From: Candidatus Bathyarchaeota archaeon
GTDB lineage: Archaea > Thermoproteota > Bathyarchaeia > 40CM-2-53-6
NCBI GenBank assembly: GCA_005882955.1
Contig: VBBB01000042.1
Coordinates: 3,238-9,284 of the forward strand
Direction: 5' to 3'
Length of the DNA stretch: 6,047 nucleotides
The stretch's first letter is position 1. The number at the start of each line of letters is the position of its first letter. Position numbers and translations under genes: made by a program. The notes under the pieces are model-generated. The model was not told the origin of the DNA. It worked only from the letters and a program-made list of their open reading frames with translations, and did no database searches. Below, piece after piece: positions 1 through 4,569 of the stretch.

Positions 1-237
1 CTCGCTGAACGTATCGTAATTGTAGCCCGTTGTGGGCTTGCTTGACTGGCCAAAGCCCCGGCGGGAGTATGTGATTACTCGATAACCGGCGTCCAAGAGA
101 GGCGGGAGCTGTCTCTCCCAGCTAGCCCCGCTCAACGGATACCCGTGGATCAGGACGACTGGTTTGCCTGATCCATGATCTTCATAGTGGAGGTCAACAT
201 TCCCGGAGTTCTCTTTCCCAACAGTAACAAATGGCAT
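1..237 (-). CDS. Alpha/beta hydrolase, N-terminal part (cut by window edge)
   Basis: Seventy-nine residues are visible from an ATG at 237-235; the rest lies left of the window. The N-terminus has the layout of the small chloroperoxidase/arylesterase-like alpha/beta hydrolases: a first strand pair (LHYEDHGSGKPVVLIHG), the oxyanion-hole segment HGYPLS (residues 31-36), a WERQLPPLLDAGYRVI helix-strand stretch, and the conserved RRGFGQSSKP turn (59-68). The nucleophile elbow Ser and the Asp/His of the triad fall outside, so activity cannot be judged. Such enzymes are cytoplasmic hydrolases of esters or related small molecules; the substrate is unknown. The gene lies 96 bases downstream of the nucleotidyltransferase gene on the same strand but has its own TATA-like box, so it is probably transcribed separately. 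Family assignment is confident, specific function is not. Confidence 0.9.
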   Translation of the reverse strand, partial: MPFVTVGKENSGNVDLHYEDHGSGKPVVLIHGYPLSGASWERQLPPLLDAGYRVITYSRRGFGQSSKPTTGYNYDTFSE

Positions 238-266
238 AATGAATCGAGCTCTTGTCCCGACGTTGG

Positions 267-275
267 ATATTTATG
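267..275 (-). promoter_or_regulatory. TATA-like box for the hydrolase gene
   Basis: On the minus strand this reads CATAAATAT in an otherwise mixed-composition gap. Its centre is about 34 bases upstream of the ATG at 237. With the usual archaeal TATA-to-start distance of about 26 bases, transcription would begin near 245, giving a leader of about 8 bases. The short leader fits the lack of a clear Shine-Dalgarno sequence. Inferred from position and composition only. Confidence 0.45.
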
Positions 276-303
276 ATTATTGCTTACTCATTGGTCTAGA
301 GTC

Positions 304-316
304 GAAGAAAGAAAAG
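304..316 (-). terminator. T-rich terminator candidate after the nucleotidyltransferase gene
   Basis: The minus strand reads CTTTTCTTTCTTC, starting 18 bases after the TAA at 336-334. No stem precedes it. Archaeal transcription often ends at such T-rich tracts without a hairpin. It sits before the TATA-like box of the hydrolase gene, which fits a transcript boundary between the two genes. Confidence 0.35.
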
Positions 317-333
317 CCGCCAAGAAGACGAAC

Positions 334-906
334 TTATTGACGGTTCTTGCGGGTTTTCATCGATTGAAGGATTTCGCTAAAGATCTCGATTGTGCCATCT
401 TTTCTCGCTTGGTCGGTGATCTTTCGCTTGTTGACTCTAGTGTTTGCGAGAATTGCTCTAATGTCATCCATGTCCTTCTGACTCCTCTCTCTAGGAATGG
501 TCGCTTTACTCATTCTGAGCTTGGCGAGGATCAACGACTCGGGAACTTGGAAGTAAGTCTTGACTCCCCGTACTGTCCCCTTCCTTCTCTCCGGAGGGCT
601 CTCGACCAAGATTAGGTCAGCAGTGAATGGTGAGAGTCTATCTGCGACGGTGATGACATTGTATCCGGATTTTAGTAGTCGACGAATTTTCTGTATGTCT
701 GCCTTGACACCAGCCTCTTTCATTCCACGGAAGAACCTGTTCGTTTCTCGTGGGGAAATGTAAACTACGAAGTCGGCGTCGAGAGTTGTGCGTGGTATGC
801 CGTAGTAGCTTGCAGCTACGGCTCCAGTGATTGCGTAGCCAGTTTTTTCACGGTTGAAATGCTCGATGAGGGCTTGAACGAATTCTTGGAAACTACGGGG
901 TTTCAG
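334..906 (-). CDS. Nucleotidyltransferase-fold protein (AbiEii/DUF6036-like), apparent CTG start
   Basis: Read from the CTG at 906-904 this gives 190 residues. The N-terminal half holds a nucleotidyltransferase signature: a TGAVAASYYG segment (27-36), then IPRTTLDADFVV (37-48) with the metal-binding Asp pair D43 and D45, and a likely third acidic residue D97 in TADLILVES. The usual Gly-Gly/Gly-Ser is Gly-Ala here (G28-A29). The C-terminal PESLILAKLRM and QKDMDDIRAIL blocks match the helical tail seen in this class. The first ATG in frame is M62 (723), which would delete the whole catalytic motif, and no ATG, GTG or TTG occurs in frame between it and the upstream stop at 1105-1107. The CTG overlaps the TGA of the preceding small gene (CTGA), so translational coupling is likely. 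Relatives include type IV toxin-antitoxin toxins and poorly characterised transferases; the true reaction is unknown. Fold confident; start and role inferred. Confidence 0.72.
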   Translation of the reverse strand: MKPRSFQEFVQALIEHFNREKTGYAITGAVAASYYGIPRTTLDADFVVYISPRETNRFFRGMKEAGVKADIQKIRRLLKSGYNVITVADRLSPFTADLILVESPPERRKGTVRGVKTYFQVPESLILAKLRMSKATIPRERSQKDMDDIRAILANTRVNKRKITDQARKDGTIEIFSEILQSMKTRKNRQ

Positions 907-1061
907 TGGGTTCGACGTCCGGCCTGGAACCGTTTTCTCGCCTTTTCCAATAGTCGGGAGGTCGAGATGTATGGGTAACGGTTCTTGATGGAATCTATGG
1001 TTACGCTGGTGATCGAGCTGGACAGCTCCAGCGAAATGTTTACGCGCTCCTCGGGGCTCAT
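903..1061 (-). CDS. Small helical partner protein of the nucleotidyltransferase (antitoxin-like position)
   Basis: A 52-residue ORF from ATG (1061-1059) to TGA (905-903), beginning MSPEERVNISLELSSSIT. It reads as two or three short helices: SPEERVNISLELSSSITSVTIDSIKNR, a YPYIST turn, then SRLLEKARKRF with a basic end. This layout (acidic 'PEER' start, amphipathic helix, an 'I..RYP.IS' turn, final basic helix) resembles small proteins I recall being encoded directly before nucleotidyltransferase genes of this class in archaea and bacteria. That is recalled, not searched. Its stop overlaps the start of the nucleotidyltransferase gene by four bases, so the two are made together, and the small protein may bind or control its partner. 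There is no visible DNA-binding motif. It is easily missed because it is so short. Confidence 0.62.
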   Translation of the reverse strand: MSPEERVNISLELSSSITSVTIDSIKNRYPYISTSRLLEKARKRFQAGRRTH

Positions 1062-1127
1062 TCTTCGGAACCTGTTGTTCCGGTGAGAGGGCGGTGCCCT
1101 GTACTCAACATTAGTCGTGGTCGTTCA

Positions 1128-1147
1128 ACCTTTCGCGGATGAAAGGT
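1128..1147. repeat. Seven-bp inverted repeat over the module's predicted transcription start
   Basis: ACCTTTC (1128-1134) and GAAAGGT (1141-1147) are perfect reverse complements separated by six bases. On the minus strand the repeat lies just downstream of a TATA-like box and about 67 bases before the ATG of the small gene. It could be an operator for a dimeric regulator or a short RNA hairpin in the leader. Its placement is suggestive; the repeat alone is short enough to arise by chance. Confidence 0.35.
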
Positions 1148-1155
1148 CAGGTCAT

Positions 1156-1162
1156 GAATAAA
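1156..1162 (-). promoter_or_regulatory. TATA-like box for the two-gene module
   Basis: The minus strand reads CCTTTATTCA here, the most TATA-like stretch upstream of the small gene. A start about 26 bases downstream would fall near 1133, inside the inverted repeat, giving a leader of roughly 70 bases. Weak match. Confidence 0.25.
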
Positions 1163-1217
1163 GGATTCCTACCTTCCGCCAGTCCGTTATCTCGTGTCTC
1201 AGAGTTCTCGTAAGCTC

Positions 1218-1241
1218 AAATATCTGCAGGAGCTTGGAGAG
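1218..1241 (+). promoter_or_regulatory. Start region of the zinc-ribbon gene: Shine-Dalgarno and possible TATA box
   Basis: GGAGAGTGATT (from 1236) closely resembles the archaeal Shine-Dalgarno consensus GGAGGTGATC and ends GGAG eight bases before the ATG at 1248, which supports that start. An AAATAT box (1218-1223) sits about 28 bases upstream of the ATG, which would instead suit a leaderless transcript. The two readings exclude each other; the Shine-Dalgarno is the stronger match. Confidence 0.45.
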
Positions 1242-1247
1242 TGATTC

Positions 1248-1691
1248 ATGGTCGGCTGGGGTTTTGCGTTCGGCAGAGGATTCGTCGTGCTCCTCTGGAG
1301 CATCGTCTGGGCCATCGTCGCGGGAATAGTCGGCGTACTTGTTATCGGCGGATCTCTTTCTAGCTTAGTCTCTAATCCGACTGCCGTGACCTCCAACCCT
1401 ACCGGATTCATCACGGGATTTCTCGCGGCGTCGTTTCTTGGAATCTTCCTCATCATCTTTATCGCAGTCATTGGACTCTACGCGACCATTGTCAAAGTGG
1501 CTGTGGATGGGGCGCTCTCGCAGCTGGAAAAATCTGGACAGTACAATAGAGGATCATCTTCGACGGGATCCCAGTCAATGGGTTCGCAGCCGACACTAGT
1601 GGCTCCCGCGATGAGGAAGTTCTGCGCGAACTGTGGGACCGCCCTGCCAGGGGGGACGACCAAGTGTCCCAACTGTGGAGCAAGCCTCTGA
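1248..1691 (+). CDS. Two-helix membrane protein with C-terminal zinc ribbon
   Basis: This 147-residue protein has two hydrophobic segments, about residues 12-36 (FVVLLWSIVWAIVAGIVGVL) and 58-82 (FLAASFLGIFLIIFIAVIGL), separated by a Ser/Asn/Thr-rich loop. A flexible Ser/Gly/Gln linker (about 96-120) leads to a C-terminal zinc ribbon with C126-x2-C129 and C140-x2-C143 (KFCANCGTALPG, KCPNCGASL). The four Cys should bind one zinc ion. The helices place it in the cytoplasmic membrane, with the ribbon most likely cytoplasmic. Short membrane proteins ending in this ribbon are common in archaea and mostly uncharacterised; partners may be proteins or nucleic acid. It is transcribed divergently from the nucleotidyltransferase module. 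The strong Shine-Dalgarno fixes the ATG start. Topology and fold are well supported, function unknown. Confidence 0.85.
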   Translation: MVGWGFAFGRGFVVLLWSIVWAIVAGIVGVLVIGGSLSSLVSNPTAVTSNPTGFITGFLAASFLGIFLIIFIAVIGLYATIVKVAVDGALSQLEKSGQYNRGSSSTGSQSMGSQPTLVAPAMRKFCANCGTALPGGTTKCPNCGASL

Positions 1692-1749
1692 GATCGATTG
1701 GGGGGTTTCCACGAACAATTGATTCGGAAATTACCTCAAGACACGTGAA

Positions 1750-1896
1750 ATGCTGAACATGAGTTGTGAATGGCGACTGATACTGGATCCACGCCTTGCC
1801 GAGAACCTGGGAGTTCTAAGGAAGGGCAGTTCTGCGTCGCGAGACTGGCCTGCATACCTTGTTTTCTTAGATGGCCCGTTGCTAGCCGGATCTTAA
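1750..1896 (+). CDS. Possible 48-residue small ORF or gene remnant
   Basis: An ATG at 1750 (or 1759) opens a frame to TAA 1894-1896 whose product includes CEWRLILDPRLAENLGVL and DWPAYLVFLDGPLLAG. The alternation of hydrophobic and polar residues looks more protein-like than other frames here. No Shine-Dalgarno or clear TATA box is seen and no family is recognised. The same frame reopens at 2044 as the small ORF ending at 2256, with stops at 2005, 2014 and 2041 between, so both could be pieces of a decayed gene. Very tentative. Confidence 0.15.
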   Translation: MLNMSCEWRLILDPRLAENLGVLRKGSSASRDWPAYLVFLDGPLLAGS

Positions 1897-2000
1897 CAGG
1901 GACCCATCAAGAGCCCCGTTCGCATCTCTCTGCCGTCAAGCGGATTTTATCATCGGCCCGGATCCTCAGGCGTTTTCCAGGCGACTTCCTTGGCACCCTC

Positions 2001-2023
2001 AGGCTGATCAGCATAATCAGCCT
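2001..2023 (+). repeat. Perfect 8-bp hairpin in non-coding stretch
   Basis: AGGCTGAT (2001-2008) and ATCAGCCT (2016-2023) pair perfectly around a seven-base loop (CAGCATA). No T-run follows, so it is not a typical bacterial-style terminator. It lies about 90 bases before the small ORF at 2113 and might be part of a structured leader or small RNA. Function unknown. Confidence 0.4.
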
Positions 2024-2112
2024 CGAAGGTAACGGCAGGTTGAAGCATCAAAACGGAGAGGTTCCGAGACTGGCAAGGATTGAGCGAGACCGTTCGTGAC
2101 CTGGTGCGTCAG

Positions 2113-2256
2113 ATGCTCAGACTGCACTTCGACGACGCCACCATAGTCTTCCACCTCAAGTCGGCCAAAATACGCAACGCCCAGAGGATCCTGGACAGTG
2201 TCCTGGAAGAGGCGAAACGAGAAGCCATAGCTCGACTAAGCTCCAGAAACCGCTAG
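2113..2256 (+). CDS. Small helical protein of unknown family
   Basis: From ATG 2113 the product is 47 residues: a short strand-like start (MLRLHFDDATIVFHLKS) and a long charged amphipathic helix (SAKIRNAQRILDSVLEEAKREAIARL) ending in a basic tail. GGTG at 2103-2106, six bases upstream, fits a short Shine-Dalgarno. The frame is open back to 2044, and the residues before the ATG (ERFRDWQGLSETVRDLVRQ) also look coding, so the true start may be GTG 2104 or TTG 2080 (58 residues), or the gene may be the tail of a longer, broken one. The E/K/R-rich helix suggests oligomerisation or a partner interaction. No family recognised. It is on the same strand as the secreted-protein gene, 150 bases ahead, but that gene has its own promoter-like boxes. 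Confidence 0.45.
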   Translation: MLRLHFDDATIVFHLKSAKIRNAQRILDSVLEEAKREAIARLSSRNR

Positions 2257-2362
2257 GGTCTGCGGAAAGAAGGACAGCCACCCTTCTCGGAGCTCTCATA
2301 TCGAGACTCGAAATTCTCGGACCACGATACATTGTCACATGTCCCCGATTGTGTACCTGTTC

Positions 2363-2386
2363 GATAAATACACAGATATTTTGAAA
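2363..2386 (+). promoter_or_regulatory. TATA-like boxes for the secreted-protein gene
   Basis: GATAAATA (2363-2370) and GATATTTTG (2375-2383) are the most AT-rich, TATA-like words ahead of the TTG start at 2406. The first would place transcription start near 2394 (leader about 12 bases); the second near 2406 itself (leaderless). Both agree with the absence of a Shine-Dalgarno before the TTG. Which box is used cannot be told from sequence. Confidence 0.45.
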
Positions 2387-2405
2387 CAGCCACCGAGAAA
2401 AAACC

Positions 2406-3191
2406 TTGAAACCAATCATTCCAATAGTTGCGATTCTTGCAATTACTTCGCTTCTACTGGTACCAGTCTTAACTGTCTACGCGGACACGTCGCTTCCAAT
2501 GACCGGTTCACAATGGAGCATTCTAGAGCTGCTCGACTCAAAGATCAAGACGACTCACGCTGACACGATCTCAACGGGAGGAGTCGAATTCCTCTTTCCC
2601 GATGCTACAGCAACCCCTGCAGGCTTCGCCAACCTAATGACCAACGGCTTCACAGCAAGCCTAACAACCAGCAATACGCTGACAGCCACAATAACAATCG
2701 TCACTTCATCATCTGCAACAATGTTCGTGGGTAACCCGGACGGCGGCTGCCCTGCGGCCTCACCAACCAATTGTCCGGGATCAGTGCGACTGTACTTCAC
2801 GTCAAATCTTCCACAGGCCGGCATGTCCTCGTGTCTCGGAACCAACGGGAATAGCTCGCATACGGTCGTCGCGAACGAGTTCGACTACTGGTGGTCCAAC
2901 ACGCCAGTCCCAGCCATGACCGGAATCCCTGGCAGCTACTACCAGTTCTCCCCGACGGGCGGAGGTTCCAACGGCCCAATAACCATACAGGTCAGCCTGA
3001 ACCCGATGAGCTGGTCCGACCTGTGTGGCCACCCGGGCACTTTCGACCTGGCAGCCTTCATGGCGTCGATATCTAACATCAAGGACGTCGGACTCTCATT
3101 CGGCAGCGGCTTCTTCTTCGAAAACGGAGTCGGTGTAGACGGAGCCACAGGCTCAGCGACGTTCCAGCTGACAAGCTACACAATATCCTAG
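2406..3191 (+). CDS. Secreted beta-rich protein with four cysteines, unknown family
   Basis: This 261-residue protein starts at TTG 2406: an in-frame TGA at 2382 limits extension, and the TTG is the only usual start that includes the signal peptide. Residues 1-26 are a Sec signal (MKPIIPIVAILAITSLLLVP core, likely cut after VYA, 24-26). No further membrane segment or lipobox is seen, so it should be released or held at the surface by other contacts. The mature part is rich in Thr, Ser, Gly and Asn with alternating strand patterns, as in a beta-sandwich or carbohydrate-binding-like fold. Four cysteines (C115, C123, C143, C207) could form two disulfides. Aromatic segments (FDYWW 159-163; FGSGFFF 232-238) may be binding surface. 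A C-terminal strand (GSATFQLTSYTIS) closes the domain. No catalytic motif recognised; an adhesin, lectin or enzyme-like role is open. A T-run terminator follows. Confidence 0.8.
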   Translation: MKPIIPIVAILAITSLLLVPVLTVYADTSLPMTGSQWSILELLDSKIKTTHADTISTGGVEFLFPDATATPAGFANLMTNGFTASLTTSNTLTATITIVTSSSATMFVGNPDGGCPAASPTNCPGSVRLYFTSNLPQAGMSSCLGTNGNSSHTVVANEFDYWWSNTPVPAMTGIPGSYYQFSPTGGGSNGPITIQVSLNPMSWSDLCGHPGTFDLAAFMASISNIKDVGLSFGSGFFFENGVGVDGATGSATFQLTSYTIS

Positions 3192-3223
3192 CCACATCCA
3201 GCAACAGAAAACGCCTCTCATCC

Positions 3224-3229
3224 TTTTTT
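3224..3229 (+). terminator. T-run terminator after the secreted-protein gene
   Basis: Six consecutive T (in TCCTTTTTTC) begin 33 bases after the stop codon at 3189-3191, in a context otherwise poor in T. No stem precedes it, as is usual for archaeal termination. It separates the secreted-protein gene from the small ORF that begins seven bases later. Confidence 0.5.
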
Positions 3230-3235
3230 CTTGAA

Positions 3236-3469
3236 ATGTCCGTGTGCAGTCGAGCTGCGATCCTCTCGATAAGCTCAACCTTGCAGATGTCGGGTCAGCG
3301 GAGCTACTGGCGCGAACGAGCGACCCGGACGGTCGAAAAGGACTATTGGAAACTGGACTCTGATACTAAACAGCGTTCGACAGGCAAGTTAGATTACTGG
3401 AAACTCAACTTCTGCGCTTGGAGCGATATGCCTGCTGACGAGGCGCGAAAGCTTGAATCGTCTCTTTGA
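3236..3469 (+). CDS. Small ORF with repeated Tyr-Trp-basic motifs
   Basis: A 77-codon frame begins at ATG 3236; M18 (3287) is an alternative start. The product is polar and charged, with three YW[KR] motifs: SYWRER (23-28), DYWKLD (36-41) and DYWKLN (53-58), at spacings of 13 and 17 residues. The two best copies differ mainly at third codon positions (GAC/GAT, TAT/TAC, CTG/CTC), as expected if the frame has been under protein selection. There is no Shine-Dalgarno, signal peptide or membrane helix, and no known family. A T-run sits just before the ATG, so an obvious promoter is missing. A real small protein, a fragment, or chance are all possible. Confidence 0.35.
   Translation: MSVCSRAAILSISSTLQMSGQRSYWRERATRTVEKDYWKLDSDTKQRSTGKLDYWKLNFCAWSDMPADEARKLESSL
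3341..3409 (+). repeat. Two diverged copies of an 18-bp coding repeat
   Basis: GACTATTGGAAACTGGAC (3341-3358) and GATTACTGGAAACTCAAC (3392-3409) match at 13 of 18 bases and start 51 bases apart, so they stay in the same frame. Three of the five differences are silent in the frame of the surrounding ORF. A more distant third copy (AGCTACTGGCGC) begins at 3302. Confidence 0.55.
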
Positions 3470-3529
3470 GGGAGTTTTGGGGCCGCGAGTGCTCTTAGTC
3501 CGGAGAGTTGGTCGACAGTAAAACCGTTG

Positions 3530-3590
3530 GGTCTATGAAGCAGTCAGAATGTGGAACGATACTTGCTATACTAGGAATTTTTCATAGACC
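3530..3590. repeat. Ten-bp inverted repeat at the 3' end of the GNAT gene
   Basis: GGTCTATGAA (3530-3539) and TTCATAGACC (3581-3590) are perfect reverse complements with 41 bases between. One arm lies in the last codons of the GNAT gene, the other beyond its stop at 3566-3568. In the minus-strand mRNA this would form a long-looped 3' hairpin. It is not followed by a T-run, so it is not a classical terminator; it could stabilise the mRNA end or be a protein site. Confidence 0.45.
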
Positions 3591-4501
3591 AGGATCTTCG
3601 CAGTCTTCTCGAACCCCGAACAGACGAGGGCTCGCACCAATGGTGATCTTGAGGGAAGGAGGACTCGTACCTTCTCACGCTTCCGTCGATGCATCAAGAA
3701 CCTGAGCATTCGAGAGAATTTCAAAATATCGCCCTGCTCTCCTGCCAAGAATCCCATCGTCAAGATTCTGTCCTCGTCCAGTAGAATACAGCAAGAGCTC
3801 GGCTGCCTGTTCTTGGACGTTATGAAAACGCGGCGTTGGCTCATGAGTTTTCTGAGGGTCTGAAGTGTCAATGGATACCATGTCCATCCGTCAGAATACA
3901 TTGCATGGTTTTCCGCAAAATTGGGGCTTTGTCTCAGCCAGCTCCAGAGAGGTTTTGCGGAGCGTCTCGCCGCTGTGACACCGGCAGGTCTCACGCGGAG
4001 TCCTCTGGTAGTGTCCAGTCGCTGGAAAGTCTGGATGACAGGGAATCCGATCTTCTGCAGGTGTTTTCTGGACGCATGGTTTCTGCTGCCGGTAGAGAGA
4101 CGTGCGACCCTGGCGCCTCTTCGTCTTGCCCATTCTAAGAGTGCCTTGTTCAGCTTTCCAGCGATTCCGAGGCCGCGGTATTGCTCGTGGACCCGTACGC
4201 CTTCGAGCCAAGCAACGTACGGGGTCTGGAGGCTCGCATGAGCAACGCCTACCGTCTTTCCGTTTACGGTTGCAACTGTGAGTCTCGCGTTCTTGTCGGC
4301 GAGCCAGTCGTCCCAGACCTGCGGGAGATAGTCATGGCCGCTCCAGATCTTCTTCGAGATCTCTAGAACCGAAGATTTGTCTGAGGGTTTGGCTTTCCGA
4401 ATCTTGACTTGGGCTGATTTCTGTTTTCTTGATGAATCTCGTGCGGGCGTCAAGGTTCTAAGGCCAGCGAAGTCGCAAGCATAACTCTGCTTGCAATGCA
4501 C
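3566..4501 (-). CDS. Two-domain GNAT N-acetyltransferase
   Basis: From GTG (4501-4499) the product is 311 residues. A GNAT domain runs from about 33 (VKIRKAKPSD) to 155, with the beta4 strand AWLEGVRV (97-104) and the acetyl-CoA loop QYRGLGIAGKL (107-117), which fits R-x-x-G-x-[GA] at R109, G112 and A114. LLEWARRRGARVARLST and RKHLQKIGF follow as in the family. Residues 190-311 form a second, degenerate GNAT-like or substrate-binding domain, a layout I associate with roughly 280-300-residue archaeal GNAT proteins. The enzyme would transfer acetyl from acetyl-CoA to an amine; the substrate is unknown. Residues 1-31 are polar and lack homology-like features; TTG at 4453 (residue 17) is an alternative start, and a hairpin (4475-4494) lies between the two. 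The gene is 68 bases downstream of the sialidase-like gene, so it may be co-transcribed. Confidence 0.88.
   Translation of the reverse strand: MHCKQSYACDFAGLRTLTPARDSSRKQKSAQVKIRKAKPSDKSSVLEISKKIWSGHDYLPQVWDDWLADKNARLTVATVNGKTVGVAHASLQTPYVAWLEGVRVHEQYRGLGIAGKLNKALLEWARRRGARVARLSTGSRNHASRKHLQKIGFPVIQTFQRLDTTRGLRVRPAGVTAARRSAKPLWSWLRQSPNFAENHAMYSDGWTWYPLTLQTLRKLMSQRRVFITSKNRQPSSCCILLDEDRILTMGFLAGEQGDILKFSRMLRFLMHRRKREKVRVLLPSRSPLVRALVCSGFEKTAKILVYEKFLV
4475..4494 (-). repeat. Seven-bp hairpin at the 5' end of the GNAT gene
   Basis: GCAAGCA (4475-4481) and TGCTTGC (4488-4494) pair perfectly around a six-base loop. It covers codons 3-9 of the GNAT gene if the GTG at 4501 is used, or lies in the leader if the TTG at 4453 is the start. 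It might affect translation or simply mark a non-coding leader. Confidence 0.4.
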
Positions 4502-4569
4502 ACTTTCAGTTCTCGGTCTGTTCGCTGCTAGTTTCGCGCTCGCATCCTACCGACGGCTGAGCAATCTTC

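Larger units (their letters stand above)
1692..2112. other. Gap of about 420 bases without a convincing gene
   Basis: No confident gene is seen between the zinc-ribbon gene and the small ORF ending at 2256. The stretch holds a possible 48-codon ORF (1750-1896), a hairpin (2001-2023), and CCTCAGGC twice (1964-1971 and 1997-2004). A 109-codon frame at 1770-2099 is open but its product is rich in Arg, Ser and Pro, lacks a hydrophobic core pattern and has no clear ribosome site. No tRNA or rRNA signature (such as GGTTCRAATCC) was seen. Confidence 0.4.

Noticed and set aside
280..615. Plus-strand open frame of 111 codons opposite the nucleotidyltransferase gene
   Set aside because: It lies antisense to a gene with clear motifs, has no family features and no ribosome site.
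903..1061. Programmed -1 frameshift fusing the small protein to the nucleotidyltransferase
   Set aside because: The bases before the TGA (ACCCACTGA) are not a slippery heptamer; a coupled restart at CTG is simpler, though not proven.
1770..2099. Plus-strand open frame of 109 codons
   Set aside because: The product is Arg/Ser/Pro-rich without a fold-like pattern, lacks a ribosome site, and overlaps more protein-like short frames.
2268..2287. AGAAGG/CCTTCT hairpin after the small ORF ending at 2256 as a terminator
   Set aside because: Only six pairs and no T-run follows; too weak to call.
2156..2419. Minus-strand open frame of 87 codons
   Set aside because: It is antisense to the small helical ORF and crosses the promoter of the secreted-protein gene; it reads as a shadow.
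2555..3148. Several minus-strand open frames inside the secreted-protein gene
   Set aside because: The plus-strand frame has a signal peptide and continuous coding character; the others are composition shadows.
3836..4366. Plus-strand open frames opposite the GNAT gene
   Set aside because: They are antisense to a well-supported GNAT domain with the acetyl-CoA motif and have no features of their own.
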